The notes under the pieces were generated by a model, which worked only from the letters and a program-made list of their open reading frames with translations, made no database searches and had not been told where the DNA came from. From an uncultured Lachnospiraceae bacterium (GTDB lineage Bacteria; Bacillota; Clostridia; Lachnospirales; Lachnospiraceae), in contig CAJTOW010000128.1 in NCBI GenBank assembly GCA_910577655.1, positions 304 through 10,490 on the forward strand: DNA of 10,187 nucleotides, given 5' to 3'. Shown one piece after another: positions 1-7,550 of the stretch. How positions within the stretch are numbered: the stretch's first letter is position 1; each line of letters starts with the position of its first letter. The position numbers were made by a program, and so were the translations under genes.

Positions 1-32
1 ACAAGGAAAGAAAAACAAGAACCGGAAATGGA

Positions 33-88
33 GCATAAAAGAGCCCCGGAGACGATCCGTAAGGAGCGTCTCCGGGGCTCTTTTATGC
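33..88. terminator. Strong bidirectional-type intrinsic terminator
   Basis: The arms 33-54 and 67-88 are perfect reverse complements over 22 bp, separated by a 12-nt loop (55-66). The core is GC-rich (41-54 with 67-80). It is flanked by AAAA on the left and TTTTATG on the right, so an RNA from either strand would have a hairpin followed by U residues. It isolates the operon that starts downstream from whatever lies to the left of the window. Confidence 0.85.
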
Positions 89-319
89 GCTGATTTCTGA
101 AATATATAAAAATTCTGGCCAGATAAAAGTAGTTAAAAAACTCATAGATTTTTTGATTATTATATGTGTCAGAAAAGTACCATAATCTTTTATCTATATC
201 GTCATTTTATTGAAAAACTTAATCTTATTTTCATGTCAATTTTCACAATTTTTTCAAGACAAAAATTGAATAAAAAAACCTATGACATTTTTAACAAATC
301 AGAAGAGGGGGAGGAAGCC
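89..319 (+). promoter_or_regulatory. AT-rich leader/promoter region of the glycan operon
   Basis: These 231 bases hold no convincing gene. An open frame runs in from 164, but it is AT-rich and has no ribosome binding site, so I treat it as non-coding. The operon promoter must lie here because a terminator stands just upstream, yet I could not find a confident -35/-10 pair at 16-18 bp spacing. Two 8-bp inverted repeats are visible: TTGAAAAA (210-217) with TTTTTCAA (250-257), and TCAATTTT (236-243) with AAAATTGA (262-269). They could be operators, but AT-rich DNA produces such repeats easily. The ribosome binding site AGGGGGAGG (306-314) ends the region. Confidence 0.5.
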
Positions 320-931
320 ATGGGCAGGATGTATGCCTACAGCCGGATCACGCCAGGGGACCGTGAGGAGGAAATCCGGTCTGTCATGAGGGAAATGCAG
401 GTGGCGGACGGGAATATCTATGCTGACCATGTGACCAAAAAGCACAGGGCACTCCCGGAGTATGGGAAACTGCTGAAAAAGCTGGAGAAAGGGGATCTGC
501 TCTATATCAGCGGCTTGTCCTGCCTGGGGGACAGCTACGCGGAAGTGAAGGAACAGTGGCGGCTTCTCACCAGAGAGAAAAAGGTGGATGTGATTGTGCT
601 GGATATGCCCACCGTAGATACAAGAAAAGGAAAAGCCCAGTACGGCCTTCTGGTAGCAGACCTGGTCTACTCCCTGCTGGATTACATCACGGAAAATGAC
701 AACAATGTCCGTAAGAGCCGTCAGCGGGAAGGGATCGCGCAGGCAAAGCAGATGGGGATCAAATTCGGCAGGCCCCCGAAGCCCATGCCCGACAACTTTT
801 TCCATATCTACAACCGGTGGGTGTCCAGGGAGATCACGGCGGCGGAGGCGGCAAAGCTGTGTAAGGTCAGCAGGACGGTATTTTACAGGAAGGTGAAGGA
901 AGTGAGAGGAAGTATGAAAGATGATGGTTAG
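320..931 (+). CDS. Serine-recombinase homologue with a degenerate active site, retaining an HTH domain
   Basis: The protein is 203 aa from ATG 320, chosen because AGGGGGAGG lies 5 nt upstream. The fold is that of a short resolvase/invertase. The N-terminal strand YAYSRIT (5-11) matches the YARVS motif. KGDLLYISGL (57-66) and VDVIVLDMP (89-97) are catalytic-domain landmarks. RKSRQREGI (131-139) is the long E helix, GRP (150-152) is the arm, and a Hin-like helix-turn-helix lies at about 160-195 (EITAAEAAKL, VSRTVFYRKV). Key catalytic positions are changed when aligned with gamma-delta resolvase: the nucleophile Ser10 is Thr11, the DRLGR motif reads SCLGD (67-71) so Arg68 and Arg71 are lost, Arg45 aligns with Leu45, and the ER at the start of helix E reads DN. 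Only the first Arg (Arg9) is clearly kept. It is therefore probably unable to recombine DNA but able to bind it. The stop overlaps the next gene, so it may regulate this operon. GC is about 55%, well above the glycosyltransferase genes that follow. Confidence 0.85.
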   Translation: MGRMYAYSRITPGDREEEIRSVMREMQVADGNIYADHVTKKHRALPEYGKLLKKLEKGDLLYISGLSCLGDSYAEVKEQWRLLTREKKVDVIVLDMPTVDTRKGKAQYGLLVADLVYSLLDYITENDNNVRKSRQREGIAQAKQMGIKFGRPPKPMPDNFFHIYNRWVSREITAAEAAKLCKVSRTVFYRKVKEVRGSMKDDG

Positions 932-2081
932 TGTTATCGTACCGGTTTACAACATATCCGGGTATTTGGAAAGATGCTTACAGAGCATTTTATCTCAAAC
1001 CTATGTGGATCTGGAAATTATTCTGGTAGATGACGGATCGGAAGATTCATCAGGACAGATATGTGACCAGTATGCAGAAATTGATAATAGAATACGGGTT
1101 ATACATAAAAAGAACGGAGGACTTGTGTCAGCCAGAAAGGCAGGAGTCAGCGTAGCATCGGGGGATTATGTTGTCTGGGTGGATGGAGATGACTGGATAG
1201 AGCCTGACTGGATTGGCAATTTGGTCAAAGTACAAGAAAATTCAGGGGCAGATTTAGTTGCAGCAAATTTGTATTTTGATATAGGGGAGGATTCCAGAAT
1301 TATTCACAATGGATTTGATCCTGGTATTTATGAAACCAGAGAGATACTGTATGGCTTATTATATTCTGGTGTGTTTTATGAGTATGGAATTAATCCGCAT
1401 ATGGTGACGAAAATCTGGAAAAGAGAACGGGTGTCTGAAATTCAAGGCCAAGTGGATGAACGGATTATGGCTGGAGAGGATGCTGCTGTGACATATCCAT
1501 ATATTCTGGGGACTGACAGCATTTTTGTTACAGACTTATGCGGATATCATTATGTGCAGCATCCAGGAGCCATGACAAAGACAGTTACGAAAGATGAGGA
1601 TTTTCGGGAAAAGCTTCTCCTTATGTATTTGGAGAATTGTTTCAGGCATTTTGGAGTGGAATCTCTGTTTCGGAACCAGCTTAGGCAGTATGGAAAATAT
1701 CTGGCAATACTACGGCAAATAGAGATTTTTGATTGTGGAAATAAAGATACCTTTCTGCAGCCCTTTGGAGGAATTGCGAAAGACAGCAGAGTTGTGATTT
1801 ATGGAGCAGGAGGAGTTGGACAGAGTGTGTACCGGTATCTGCAGACATTGGACGGAATGTCGATAGTAGGCTGGGCAGACAGGAATTATAAACTGTATCG
1901 TGAGTTTGGATTTTCTGTAGATTCGCCGGAATTTTTGATGAGCATGGAGGGATTATTCGACTTTGTGATTATCGCAAACATAAATAGGAACACTGCGTTG
2001 AATATAACGGGTTATCTGGTCAGGATGGGAATTGATAGAGGGAAAATATGCTGGTTTTCGGAAAAATTCCTGACAGAATGA
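921..2081 (+). CDS. GT2 family glycosyltransferase with C-terminal Rossmann-like module
   Basis: This 386-aa protein would transfer a sugar from a nucleotide-sugar donor to a glycan acceptor in the cytoplasm or at the membrane face. The GT-A domain occupies about 3-220: VSVIVPVYN (3-11), the donor-binding DDGS (37-40), the metal-binding VDGDDW (87-92), and a GED (185-187) in the position of the usual ED general-base motif. No membrane helix is visible. Residues about 289-378 form a separate Rossmann-like module (VVIYGAGGVG, 291-300; VGWADRNY, 316-323; FVIIAN, 348-353) of the kind often appended to clostridial polysaccharide enzymes. Its role is unknown. The ATG at 921 (or 924) lies inside the end of the recombinase-like gene (stop 929-931), with AGAGGA at 905-910 as ribosome binding site, so translation is probably coupled. 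The sugar and linkage cannot be predicted. Confidence 0.9.
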   Translation: MMVSVIVPVYNISGYLERCLQSILSQTYVDLEIILVDDGSEDSSGQICDQYAEIDNRIRVIHKKNGGLVSARKAGVSVASGDYVVWVDGDDWIEPDWIGNLVKVQENSGADLVAANLYFDIGEDSRIIHNGFDPGIYETREILYGLLYSGVFYEYGINPHMVTKIWKRERVSEIQGQVDERIMAGEDAAVTYPYILGTDSIFVTDLCGYHYVQHPGAMTKTVTKDEDFREKLLLMYLENCFRHFGVESLFRNQLRQYGKYLAILRQIEIFDCGNKDTFLQPFGGIAKDSRVVIYGAGGVGQSVYRYLQTLDGMSIVGWADRNYKLYREFGFSVDSPEFLMSMEGLFDFVIIANINRNTALNITGYLVRMGIDRGKICWFSEKFLTE

Positions 2082-2149
2082 GGGGGCTGTATCCTGCTTT
2101 ATCTATAGCCTGCAGATAATAATGTTGTTTATGGAGAAAGAAATGTAAG

Positions 2150-3235
2150 ATGGAATTAATAATTTATGGAGCTCAGGGGATTGCCCTGGGTGCATATGAA
2201 GCAATACACAATTTATGTCCGGCAAGAAAAATCCGCTGCTTTCTGGTTACAGAGCGCGGAATAAATGCTGAATATCTGGCCGGACTTCCGGTTGTGGAGC
2301 TGGATACACTTGCCCATGATCTTTCAGAGGAGGAAAAAGTTAATCTGGAGATTCTTATTGCAACGCCAGAAAATGTCATGGAAGAAATAGAGAAAACTCT
2401 GGATTCGCATGGTTTTTACTGCCATGTTCGTCTGACATCTAGACGCTGGGCAGAGCTGGCAGGATACAACTATGCTGAGAATAAAAAATTCATGCCTCTT
2501 TCGGCCCTTCCGGTTGGCTGCCATAAGGCAGATGTGCATGTTTTCATGGCCAAATTTTATAAAGATAAACCATTGGCTGGTACATACCATATACCAGAGT
2601 GGGTGGAGCCAATACAGGTCGGAGCAGAACTTTGCGAAGAGAGAGTGGCCAGTATTCTGGATTGTGAAGGAGAAAATATTTCCAGAAAAAATGGGAATTA
2701 TTCTGAATTGACAGCCCTTTACTGGATCTGGAAAAACTGCCTGATCCAGAAGTCTGTAAAGGATAATCATGAATACTATGGTCTGGTCCATTACCGGCGG
2801 GTTCTTGAGCTTTCGGAGGATGATGTGCTAAGACTGGTAAATAATGACGTGGATGTGGTCTTGCCATATCCGATGCCTTATGAGCCAGATATAGAAGCGC
2901 ACCACAGGCGATATCTCAAAAAAACAGATTGGGATGCAGTTGTGACAGCGGTAGCAAAACTTCATCCGGAATATGTAAATGTTTTTGCATCAGTTCTGCA
3001 GCAGAAATATCTGTATAACTACAATATCTTACTGGCGCAAAAGAAAGCTCTGGAGAACTACTGTCAATGGCTGTTCCCGGTTCTGGAGCTGGTGGAGGAG
3101 CTGAGTGTCCCAAGAGGAAAAGACCGGTCAGACCGTTATATAGGTTATATAGGTGAGACGCTGGCTACTTTATATTTTATGGCAAATAGGGACAGGCTTA
3201 ATATTACACATATAGGGTGCAGATTTTTGATGTAG
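2150..3235 (+). CDS. DUF4422 putative glycosyltransferase with N-terminal Rossmann-like module
   Basis: This 361-aa protein has two parts. Residues 1-98 are a Rossmann-like module (LIIYGAQGIALGAYEAI, 3-19), related in pattern to the C-terminal modules of the neighbouring GT2 proteins. Residues about 127-350 match DUF4422, a family found in capsule and O-antigen type clusters and generally taken to be glycosyltransferases. Its landmarks are ENISRKN (175-181), YSELTALYWIWKN (184-196), GLVHYRR (211-217), YNYNIL (289-294) and RYIGYIGETL (329-338). There is no signal peptide or membrane helix. GGAG at 2133-2136 lies 13 nt before the chosen ATG, with an ATG-TAA start-stop pair (2143-2148) between them. 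The 68-nt gap after the preceding GT2 shows no terminator, so the gene is in the same operon. Donor and acceptor are unknown. Confidence 0.85.
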   Translation: MELIIYGAQGIALGAYEAIHNLCPARKIRCFLVTERGINAEYLAGLPVVELDTLAHDLSEEEKVNLEILIATPENVMEEIEKTLDSHGFYCHVRLTSRRWAELAGYNYAENKKFMPLSALPVGCHKADVHVFMAKFYKDKPLAGTYHIPEWVEPIQVGAELCEERVASILDCEGENISRKNGNYSELTALYWIWKNCLIQKSVKDNHEYYGLVHYRRVLELSEDDVLRLVNNDVDVVLPYPMPYEPDIEAHHRRYLKKTDWDAVVTAVAKLHPEYVNVFASVLQQKYLYNYNILLAQKKALENYCQWLFPVLELVEELSVPRGKDRSDRYIGYIGETLATLYFMANRDRLNITHIGCRFLM

Positions 3236-3288
3236 TCATAAAAATATTCCTTTTTATACTGGCTGTAAATAGGGGAAGAAAGGCGTAT

Positions 3289-3306
3289 ATGGTCATTATA
3301 TTATGA
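3289..3306 (+). CDS. Five-codon leader ORF coupled to the second GT2 gene
   Basis: A tiny ORF encodes MVILL and stops with a TGA that overlaps the ATG of the next gene (ATGA at 3303-3306). The purine-rich Shine-Dalgarno stretch GGGGAAGAAAGG (3272-3283) sits 5 nt from this ATG but 19 nt from the glycosyltransferase ATG. Ribosomes should therefore load here and reinitiate on the glycosyltransferase. The peptide itself probably has no function. Without expression data this remains a reading of spacing alone. Confidence 0.4.
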   Translation: MVIIL

Positions 3307-4538
3307 AAAATTCCAAAGTATCAGTTATCATTCCTGTATATAATGTGGCGGATTATGTGGCAGAATGTCTGGAGAGTATCATAAACCAAAGCTATAAAAA
3401 TATAGAAATTATATGCGTTGAAGACAAATCAACAGATAATTCTCCGGATATTCTGAACCAATACGCAAAGAAGGATACGCGTATCCGGCTATATTACAAC
3501 AGAGAGAATAGAGGTTTGGCATACAGCCGGAACATTGGCCTGGATGCCGCCGAGGGTGATTATATACTTTTTGTGGATTCGGATGATTATATTGAAGCAG
3601 ATTTAATAGCTGTATGCATGGAAAAATCAGCTGACAATGATTTGATATGTTTTGATTATACACAGTTTGACAACATACATGGACCGATGAAATCACATAC
3701 TTATTTGATAAATGACGGGGAATACAGGGGGGAAAACTATTTTGCAGAGGCTGTAAAAAGCAATAGTATTATTTTTTCAGCATGGTCAAAATTATATAGG
3801 AAAGCTTTTCTGGACAAACATCGGATCAGATTCTGTGACGGGCTTTTATATGAGGATATATTATTTAGTTTTTTCTGTTTTTTAAAGGCATCAAAAATAT
3901 ACAGCCTTCACAATAGATTTTATTGGTACCGGATCCGAAAGGATTCCATCATGATGAAAAAAGTATCTGCCCAGAGTTTGGAAAGTTATTTTTTTATTAT
4001 TTGCGAGATGGCCCGGGATTATGTGAATAATCATTATAAACAGGAGCTCTGTGATGCAATTCAAGGCTATATTCGGAAAGCAAGCCGGGATTTTATACAA
4101 GCTTACCGGAAAAGTGATGAAAAAGCCGCAAAAGCACAGTTTTTAAAAAACAAGAATATTAAGTATTTGAAATTGTATGATACATTTGCAGAGCTGTGTG
4201 TGAAATCTGGACTTTTGGAAGATATATCCAATGAACATCTGGAATACATAAAAAGCTTCCGGTATGTGATTCTGTATGGGGCGGGGGATATCGGCAGAAG
4301 TGTTCTTGAGATTCTGGACTTTTATGATATTCCGATTTGCGGAATTGCAGTTACAACGGCGTGGGGAAACAGAAAGAGCCTGATGGGAAACAGGATCAGG
4401 CCAATAGAAGAGTATGAATATATTAATAAAGAAGAATGTCTGATTATAATTGGTGTTACAGAAAAGTATTATTTGGATATTCGAAACAAACTGAACAAAT
4501 TTGGTTTTAAGCATTATCTGAAAATTCAGGATTGGTAA
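3303..4538 (+). CDS. GT2 family glycosyltransferase with C-terminal Rossmann-like module
   Basis: The protein is 411 aa. Its GT-A domain has VSVIIPVYN (6-14), EDKST (40-44) where DDGST is usual (Asp41 kept, first Asp replaced by Glu), VDSDDY (91-96) as the DXD-like metal site, and LYED (182-185) as the probable catalytic acidic motif. A helical middle region (about 215-315) leads to a C-terminal Rossmann-like module (YVILYGAGDIGRSVLEIL, 321-338; LIIIGV, 380-385). No transmembrane segment is seen. The architecture is the same as in the first GT2 gene of the operon, but sequence outside the motifs differs, so a different donor or acceptor is likely. No other start codon in frame lies near, and the ATG has no well-placed ribosome binding site of its own (see the leader ORF at 3289). 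Confidence 0.9.
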   Translation: MKNSKVSVIIPVYNVADYVAECLESIINQSYKNIEIICVEDKSTDNSPDILNQYAKKDTRIRLYYNRENRGLAYSRNIGLDAAEGDYILFVDSDDYIEADLIAVCMEKSADNDLICFDYTQFDNIHGPMKSHTYLINDGEYRGENYFAEAVKSNSIIFSAWSKLYRKAFLDKHRIRFCDGLLYEDILFSFFCFLKASKIYSLHNRFYWYRIRKDSIMMKKVSAQSLESYFFIICEMARDYVNNHYKQELCDAIQGYIRKASRDFIQAYRKSDEKAAKAQFLKNKNIKYLKLYDTFAELCVKSGLLEDISNEHLEYIKSFRYVILYGAGDIGRSVLEILDFYDIPICGIAVTTAWGNRKSLMGNRIRPIEEYEYINKEECLIIIGVTEKYYLDIRNKLNKFGFKHYLKIQDW

Positions 4539-4573
4539 ATATTTAGTTGAAAAATAATTGTAATGGAGCATTT

Positions 4574-5680
4574 ATGAAGAAAAAAATATTGTTTATTATA
4601 TGGTCTTATACGTATGGAGGGGGAGCAGAAGCTCTTCTGACTTCCATTGTTAATCATTTAAACCCGGAAAAATATGATATCAGTATCATAGAATATGAGC
4701 ATGCAGATTATAAAGTGGAACCAGTAAACGAGAATATCCATATACTTCCACCAATTGAAGCAGTTGAAACGCCGGACCGTCAAAAAAAGGGCTATCAGGT
4801 ATACCATACGCCAGAAGTTTTAATTGAGAAGTACATTAAAGGTGACTACGATTTATATGTTTCATTTAATTACCAGATTCCCACTTTTTTGCTTCCTTGC
4901 GGAACTAAAAACATTGCATGGATTCATACAGATGTTTATGATCTTGGAAATGAGAAAGTGAAAAGAGAGAAGGAACTTCAGGATAAAGCTTTTGACAAAG
5001 CCAGGAAAATTGTTGCGATTACAGATCGAACATTACAATCTCTTGTGGACTTATTTCCAAGACATAAGGAAAAGTATATGAAGTTATACAATGGCATAGA
5101 CATTCAAAGAATTGAATTAAGATCCAAAGAGAAGATAGAATGGGATATACAAAGGCCAGCGGTGATATTTTTGGGACGGTTGGATGCAAATAAAAATCCT
5201 GAAAGATTGTTAGATATTTTCTCTATTATACATGAAAAGCAGCCGGATGCTCATTTATACTATGTTGGAGAAGGAGAGCGGAAAGGGTTATTATCTTTAA
5301 GAATCAGCGAATTGAAATTAGAGGAATATGTGCATTTGCTGGGCTATCAGGAAAATCCATTTCCTATATTGAAAGAAGCCGATGTGCTGGGACTATTTTC
5401 ATATGCAGAAGGATTTAACTTATGTATGCTTGAGGCTCTTGCATTGGGTGTTCCCATAGTTGCGCCAGATATTGGAACTGCCAGACTTCTGACAAACAAT
5501 GGAAAATGCGGGAAAATAGTTGATAAAAATGAGGATGCTGCGAATGCAATGATAGGATTTATGAATGCAGACAAAAGAGAAGTCAGTTTGGAATGCCGAA
5601 ACTTTGTTCAGAGATTTGCACTGGACACTTATATAAAAAAGATTGAGGAACTTTTTGACTCCGTAATTGATGAAAAATAA
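4574..5680 (+). CDS. GT4 family (GT-B fold) glycosyltransferase
   Basis: The protein is 368 aa from ATG 4574, chosen because GGAG (4565-4568) is 5 nt upstream; the longer frame from TTG 4547 has no ribosome binding site. The fold is GT-B. The N-terminal acceptor domain begins KKILFIIWSYTYGGGAEALL (3-22), with the glycine-rich loop at 15-17. VAITDRT (147-153) and LYNGID (171-176) mark the domain linker. The donor domain starts with IFLGRLDANKNPERLL (198-213) and carries the retaining-enzyme E-x7-E motif at Glu279 and Glu287 (EGFNLCMLEALALGVPIV). It would be a retaining transferase using a nucleotide-sugar, with unknown specificity. It is the only enzyme of the operon without the extra Rossmann-like module. 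It follows the second GT2 after 35 nt with no terminator. Confidence 0.92.
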   Translation: MKKKILFIIWSYTYGGGAEALLTSIVNHLNPEKYDISIIEYEHADYKVEPVNENIHILPPIEAVETPDRQKKGYQVYHTPEVLIEKYIKGDYDLYVSFNYQIPTFLLPCGTKNIAWIHTDVYDLGNEKVKREKELQDKAFDKARKIVAITDRTLQSLVDLFPRHKEKYMKLYNGIDIQRIELRSKEKIEWDIQRPAVIFLGRLDANKNPERLLDIFSIIHEKQPDAHLYYVGEGERKGLLSLRISELKLEEYVHLLGYQENPFPILKEADVLGLFSYAEGFNLCMLEALALGVPIVAPDIGTARLLTNNGKCGKIVDKNEDAANAMIGFMNADKREVSLECRNFVQRFALDTYIKKIEELFDSVIDEK

Positions 5681-5727
5681 AAATATTGTTGCAACTGGCA
5701 GACAGGTTTGTTTGACAGGAGAAAACG

Positions 5728-7524
5728 TTGCTATGGGAGACAGGGCAAATGAAGGAGTATCTGGAAATTCAGTATAAAAAGCTGCTTGGCTTATGCAATT
5801 TGGATTCTGGTGTAATTGGCAGGCAAAGCAATATTAACCAGATTATCAAGGAATCTGTACAAGGCTTCATAGAAACTTGTTCTGTTCCGGCAGTTTGGTG
5901 TTATGGTAAGCATACGAAGATGATGATGACGGACTTCATGTATGAGATGAAACGGATTCATTATATTGTTGATACTAATTTTGCCGGTCAGGAGAAATCG
6001 GGCTTTTGCATTATTCGTGAAGGGCAGATTCAGGATTATAAGATTGATGGGATTATTATTTCATCATACAAATATAAAGATGAAATCAAGAAAAATTTGA
6101 AGGAACATTATCCAGAGGTCCGGTATCTGGATATCTATGAAGAGCTTGAAAAAAGAGGTGTTGTACTTTCGTATGAGTACTTTTCCCAACAGCACCCCTA
6201 TGGACATTATTCCAATATTAATACATGGAAAAGAAAATTTTTGGAAGCTAAGGACATTGCAGAAAATGAATACTTGTATAGAAATCTTGTCACAGAATAT
6301 ATTCTGATCAAGGATTTCCGGTCAGCGCTCTGCTGCATGGAACAGGCCAGAAAGGAGCTTGGCGAGAATGCATTTCAAGAGTTATTGGCACTGACAAAGC
6401 ATATATATGCAACTGAGCTGGAGGCCGCTTCAAAACTATCGGAAAATAATGTGGTTATGCTCTGCATGGATGGGCTTCGGGAAAAGGATTTTTCTGGATC
6501 GTTGTTGCCCCAAATGAAATCCTGGGTTGATCAGACATGTTATATTTATAAAAATGCATATTCTGTTTCAACTTCGACAATGGAAAGTCTGATCCCCGCC
6601 TATAGCGAAAATGACGATTTGCGTACACACTATTATGAAACCATGAAGATTGCCGAGGAGGATTGCAGGTTTGTCTGTGAGGCAATTAGACAGAAACGGA
6701 ATATATACTTTTACACGGATGCAACATATTATATTGATTCGGTACATATAAAAGTTACAGATAAAATGCAGACTGCCACGGAAAAAATGTGGAATTTTAT
6801 TTTGGATGCACTGGACGAGAACAATGGATTATTTTATATTCATGAATTGTATGAAAGTCATTTTTCGTACCCTAATCCATACACAGAAGAATTGCTGGTA
6901 GCGGACGGAACAAATATTATGTTTGACTATTTGGCGGTGAACGGTCAAAGATTAAGAACTGATTATGATAAGCAGCATAAGGATGCTTTAAAATATCTGG
7001 ACGATGTTCTTACACCATTGCTTGAAAGATTGAAGTGCAGAATGGTCATATATGCAGATCATGGGAATATTTTGTTATCTCTGGCTGAAAATATCTGGCA
7101 AGTAGAGAGAACGAAATTTTCTTTCCATAGAGATCTGGTACATGTACCTTTGATTATAAAATCTCCGGAAACCGGTATAGGATATACAGAAAAACTCGAA
7201 TCCATTATGAGTTTGAATGCAATTTTGATTAGTCTTATGTGCCATAGGCCAGTTGATTTATCAAAGAAGGAATATGTGAAGCTTGTCAGGTCAGAAATAT
7301 ATAATCCCGATTTTCGGTATTTATATCATAAATGCGGATTTGATCAGGAACTTCTGGCATTAGAAGTATTTATTTTTACTGATGGAATGAAGCTGGCCAT
7401 CTATTCAAATGGAAAAAGCGAGTTGTTTCTTGCAGAGAATGATCAGGAGGTCATGGATGATGAGAAAAAGAAAGCATTAATTAGAAGGGTGAAAAGCAGG
7501 ATTACAGTATGTGATTTTCTTTAG
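5728..7524 (+). CDS. Soluble alkaline-phosphatase-superfamily (sulfatase / phosphoglycerol-transferase-like) protein
   Basis: The protein is 598 aa from TTG 5728 (AGGAG 5717-5721, 6 nt spacing). ATG 5749 with GGGAG 5735-5739 is a real alternative and would give 591 aa. Residues about 53-140 resemble the Rossmann-like module of the neighbours in degenerate form (AVWCYGKHTK, 55-64; YIVDTN, 79-84; GIIISS, 108-113). From about 240 the fold resembles LTA-synthase-type transferases. NVVMLCMDGLR (241-251) supplies the first metal ligand (Asp248), Thr284 in STSTMES (281-287) is the likely nucleophile, IHELYESH (371-378) offers a substrate-side His, ADHG (443-446) gives the Asp-His metal pair, and HRDLVHVPLII (467-477) follows. 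It may transfer a phosphoglycerol-like group to the glycan or remove one. It is odd in lacking the membrane helices and signal peptide usual in these transferases. It is the last gene of the operon. Confidence 0.8.
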   Translation: MLWETGQMKEYLEIQYKKLLGLCNLDSGVIGRQSNINQIIKESVQGFIETCSVPAVWCYGKHTKMMMTDFMYEMKRIHYIVDTNFAGQEKSGFCIIREGQIQDYKIDGIIISSYKYKDEIKKNLKEHYPEVRYLDIYEELEKRGVVLSYEYFSQQHPYGHYSNINTWKRKFLEAKDIAENEYLYRNLVTEYILIKDFRSALCCMEQARKELGENAFQELLALTKHIYATELEAASKLSENNVVMLCMDGLREKDFSGSLLPQMKSWVDQTCYIYKNAYSVSTSTMESLIPAYSENDDLRTHYYETMKIAEEDCRFVCEAIRQKRNIYFYTDATYYIDSVHIKVTDKMQTATEKMWNFILDALDENNGLFYIHELYESHFSYPNPYTEELLVADGTNIMFDYLAVNGQRLRTDYDKQHKDALKYLDDVLTPLLERLKCRMVIYADHGNILLSLAENIWQVERTKFSFHRDLVHVPLIIKSPETGIGYTEKLESIMSLNAILISLMCHRPVDLSKKEYVKLVRSEIYNPDFRYLYHKCGFDQELLALEVFIFTDGMKLAIYSNGKSELFLAENDQEVMDDEKKKALIRRVKSRITVCDFL

Positions 7525-7550
7525 CTGAATCTTCACGTGTGAACAGTAGC

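Noticed and set aside
164..319. N-terminal extension of the recombinase-like ORF back to ATG 164
   Set aside because: It is AT-rich, has no ribosome binding site, and shows none of the recombinase fold; ATG 320 has an excellent AGGGGGAGG and begins where the family homology begins.
3227..3260. Internal promoter TTGATG...TATACT before the second GT2
   Set aside because: The spacer is 22 bp, too long for a sigma-A promoter.
5733..5777. 14-codon ORF at ATG 5733 overlapping the start of the phosphatase-like gene
   Set aside because: It runs in another frame inside the larger coding sequence, does not abut the start codon, and has poorer ribosome binding site spacing than TTG 5728.
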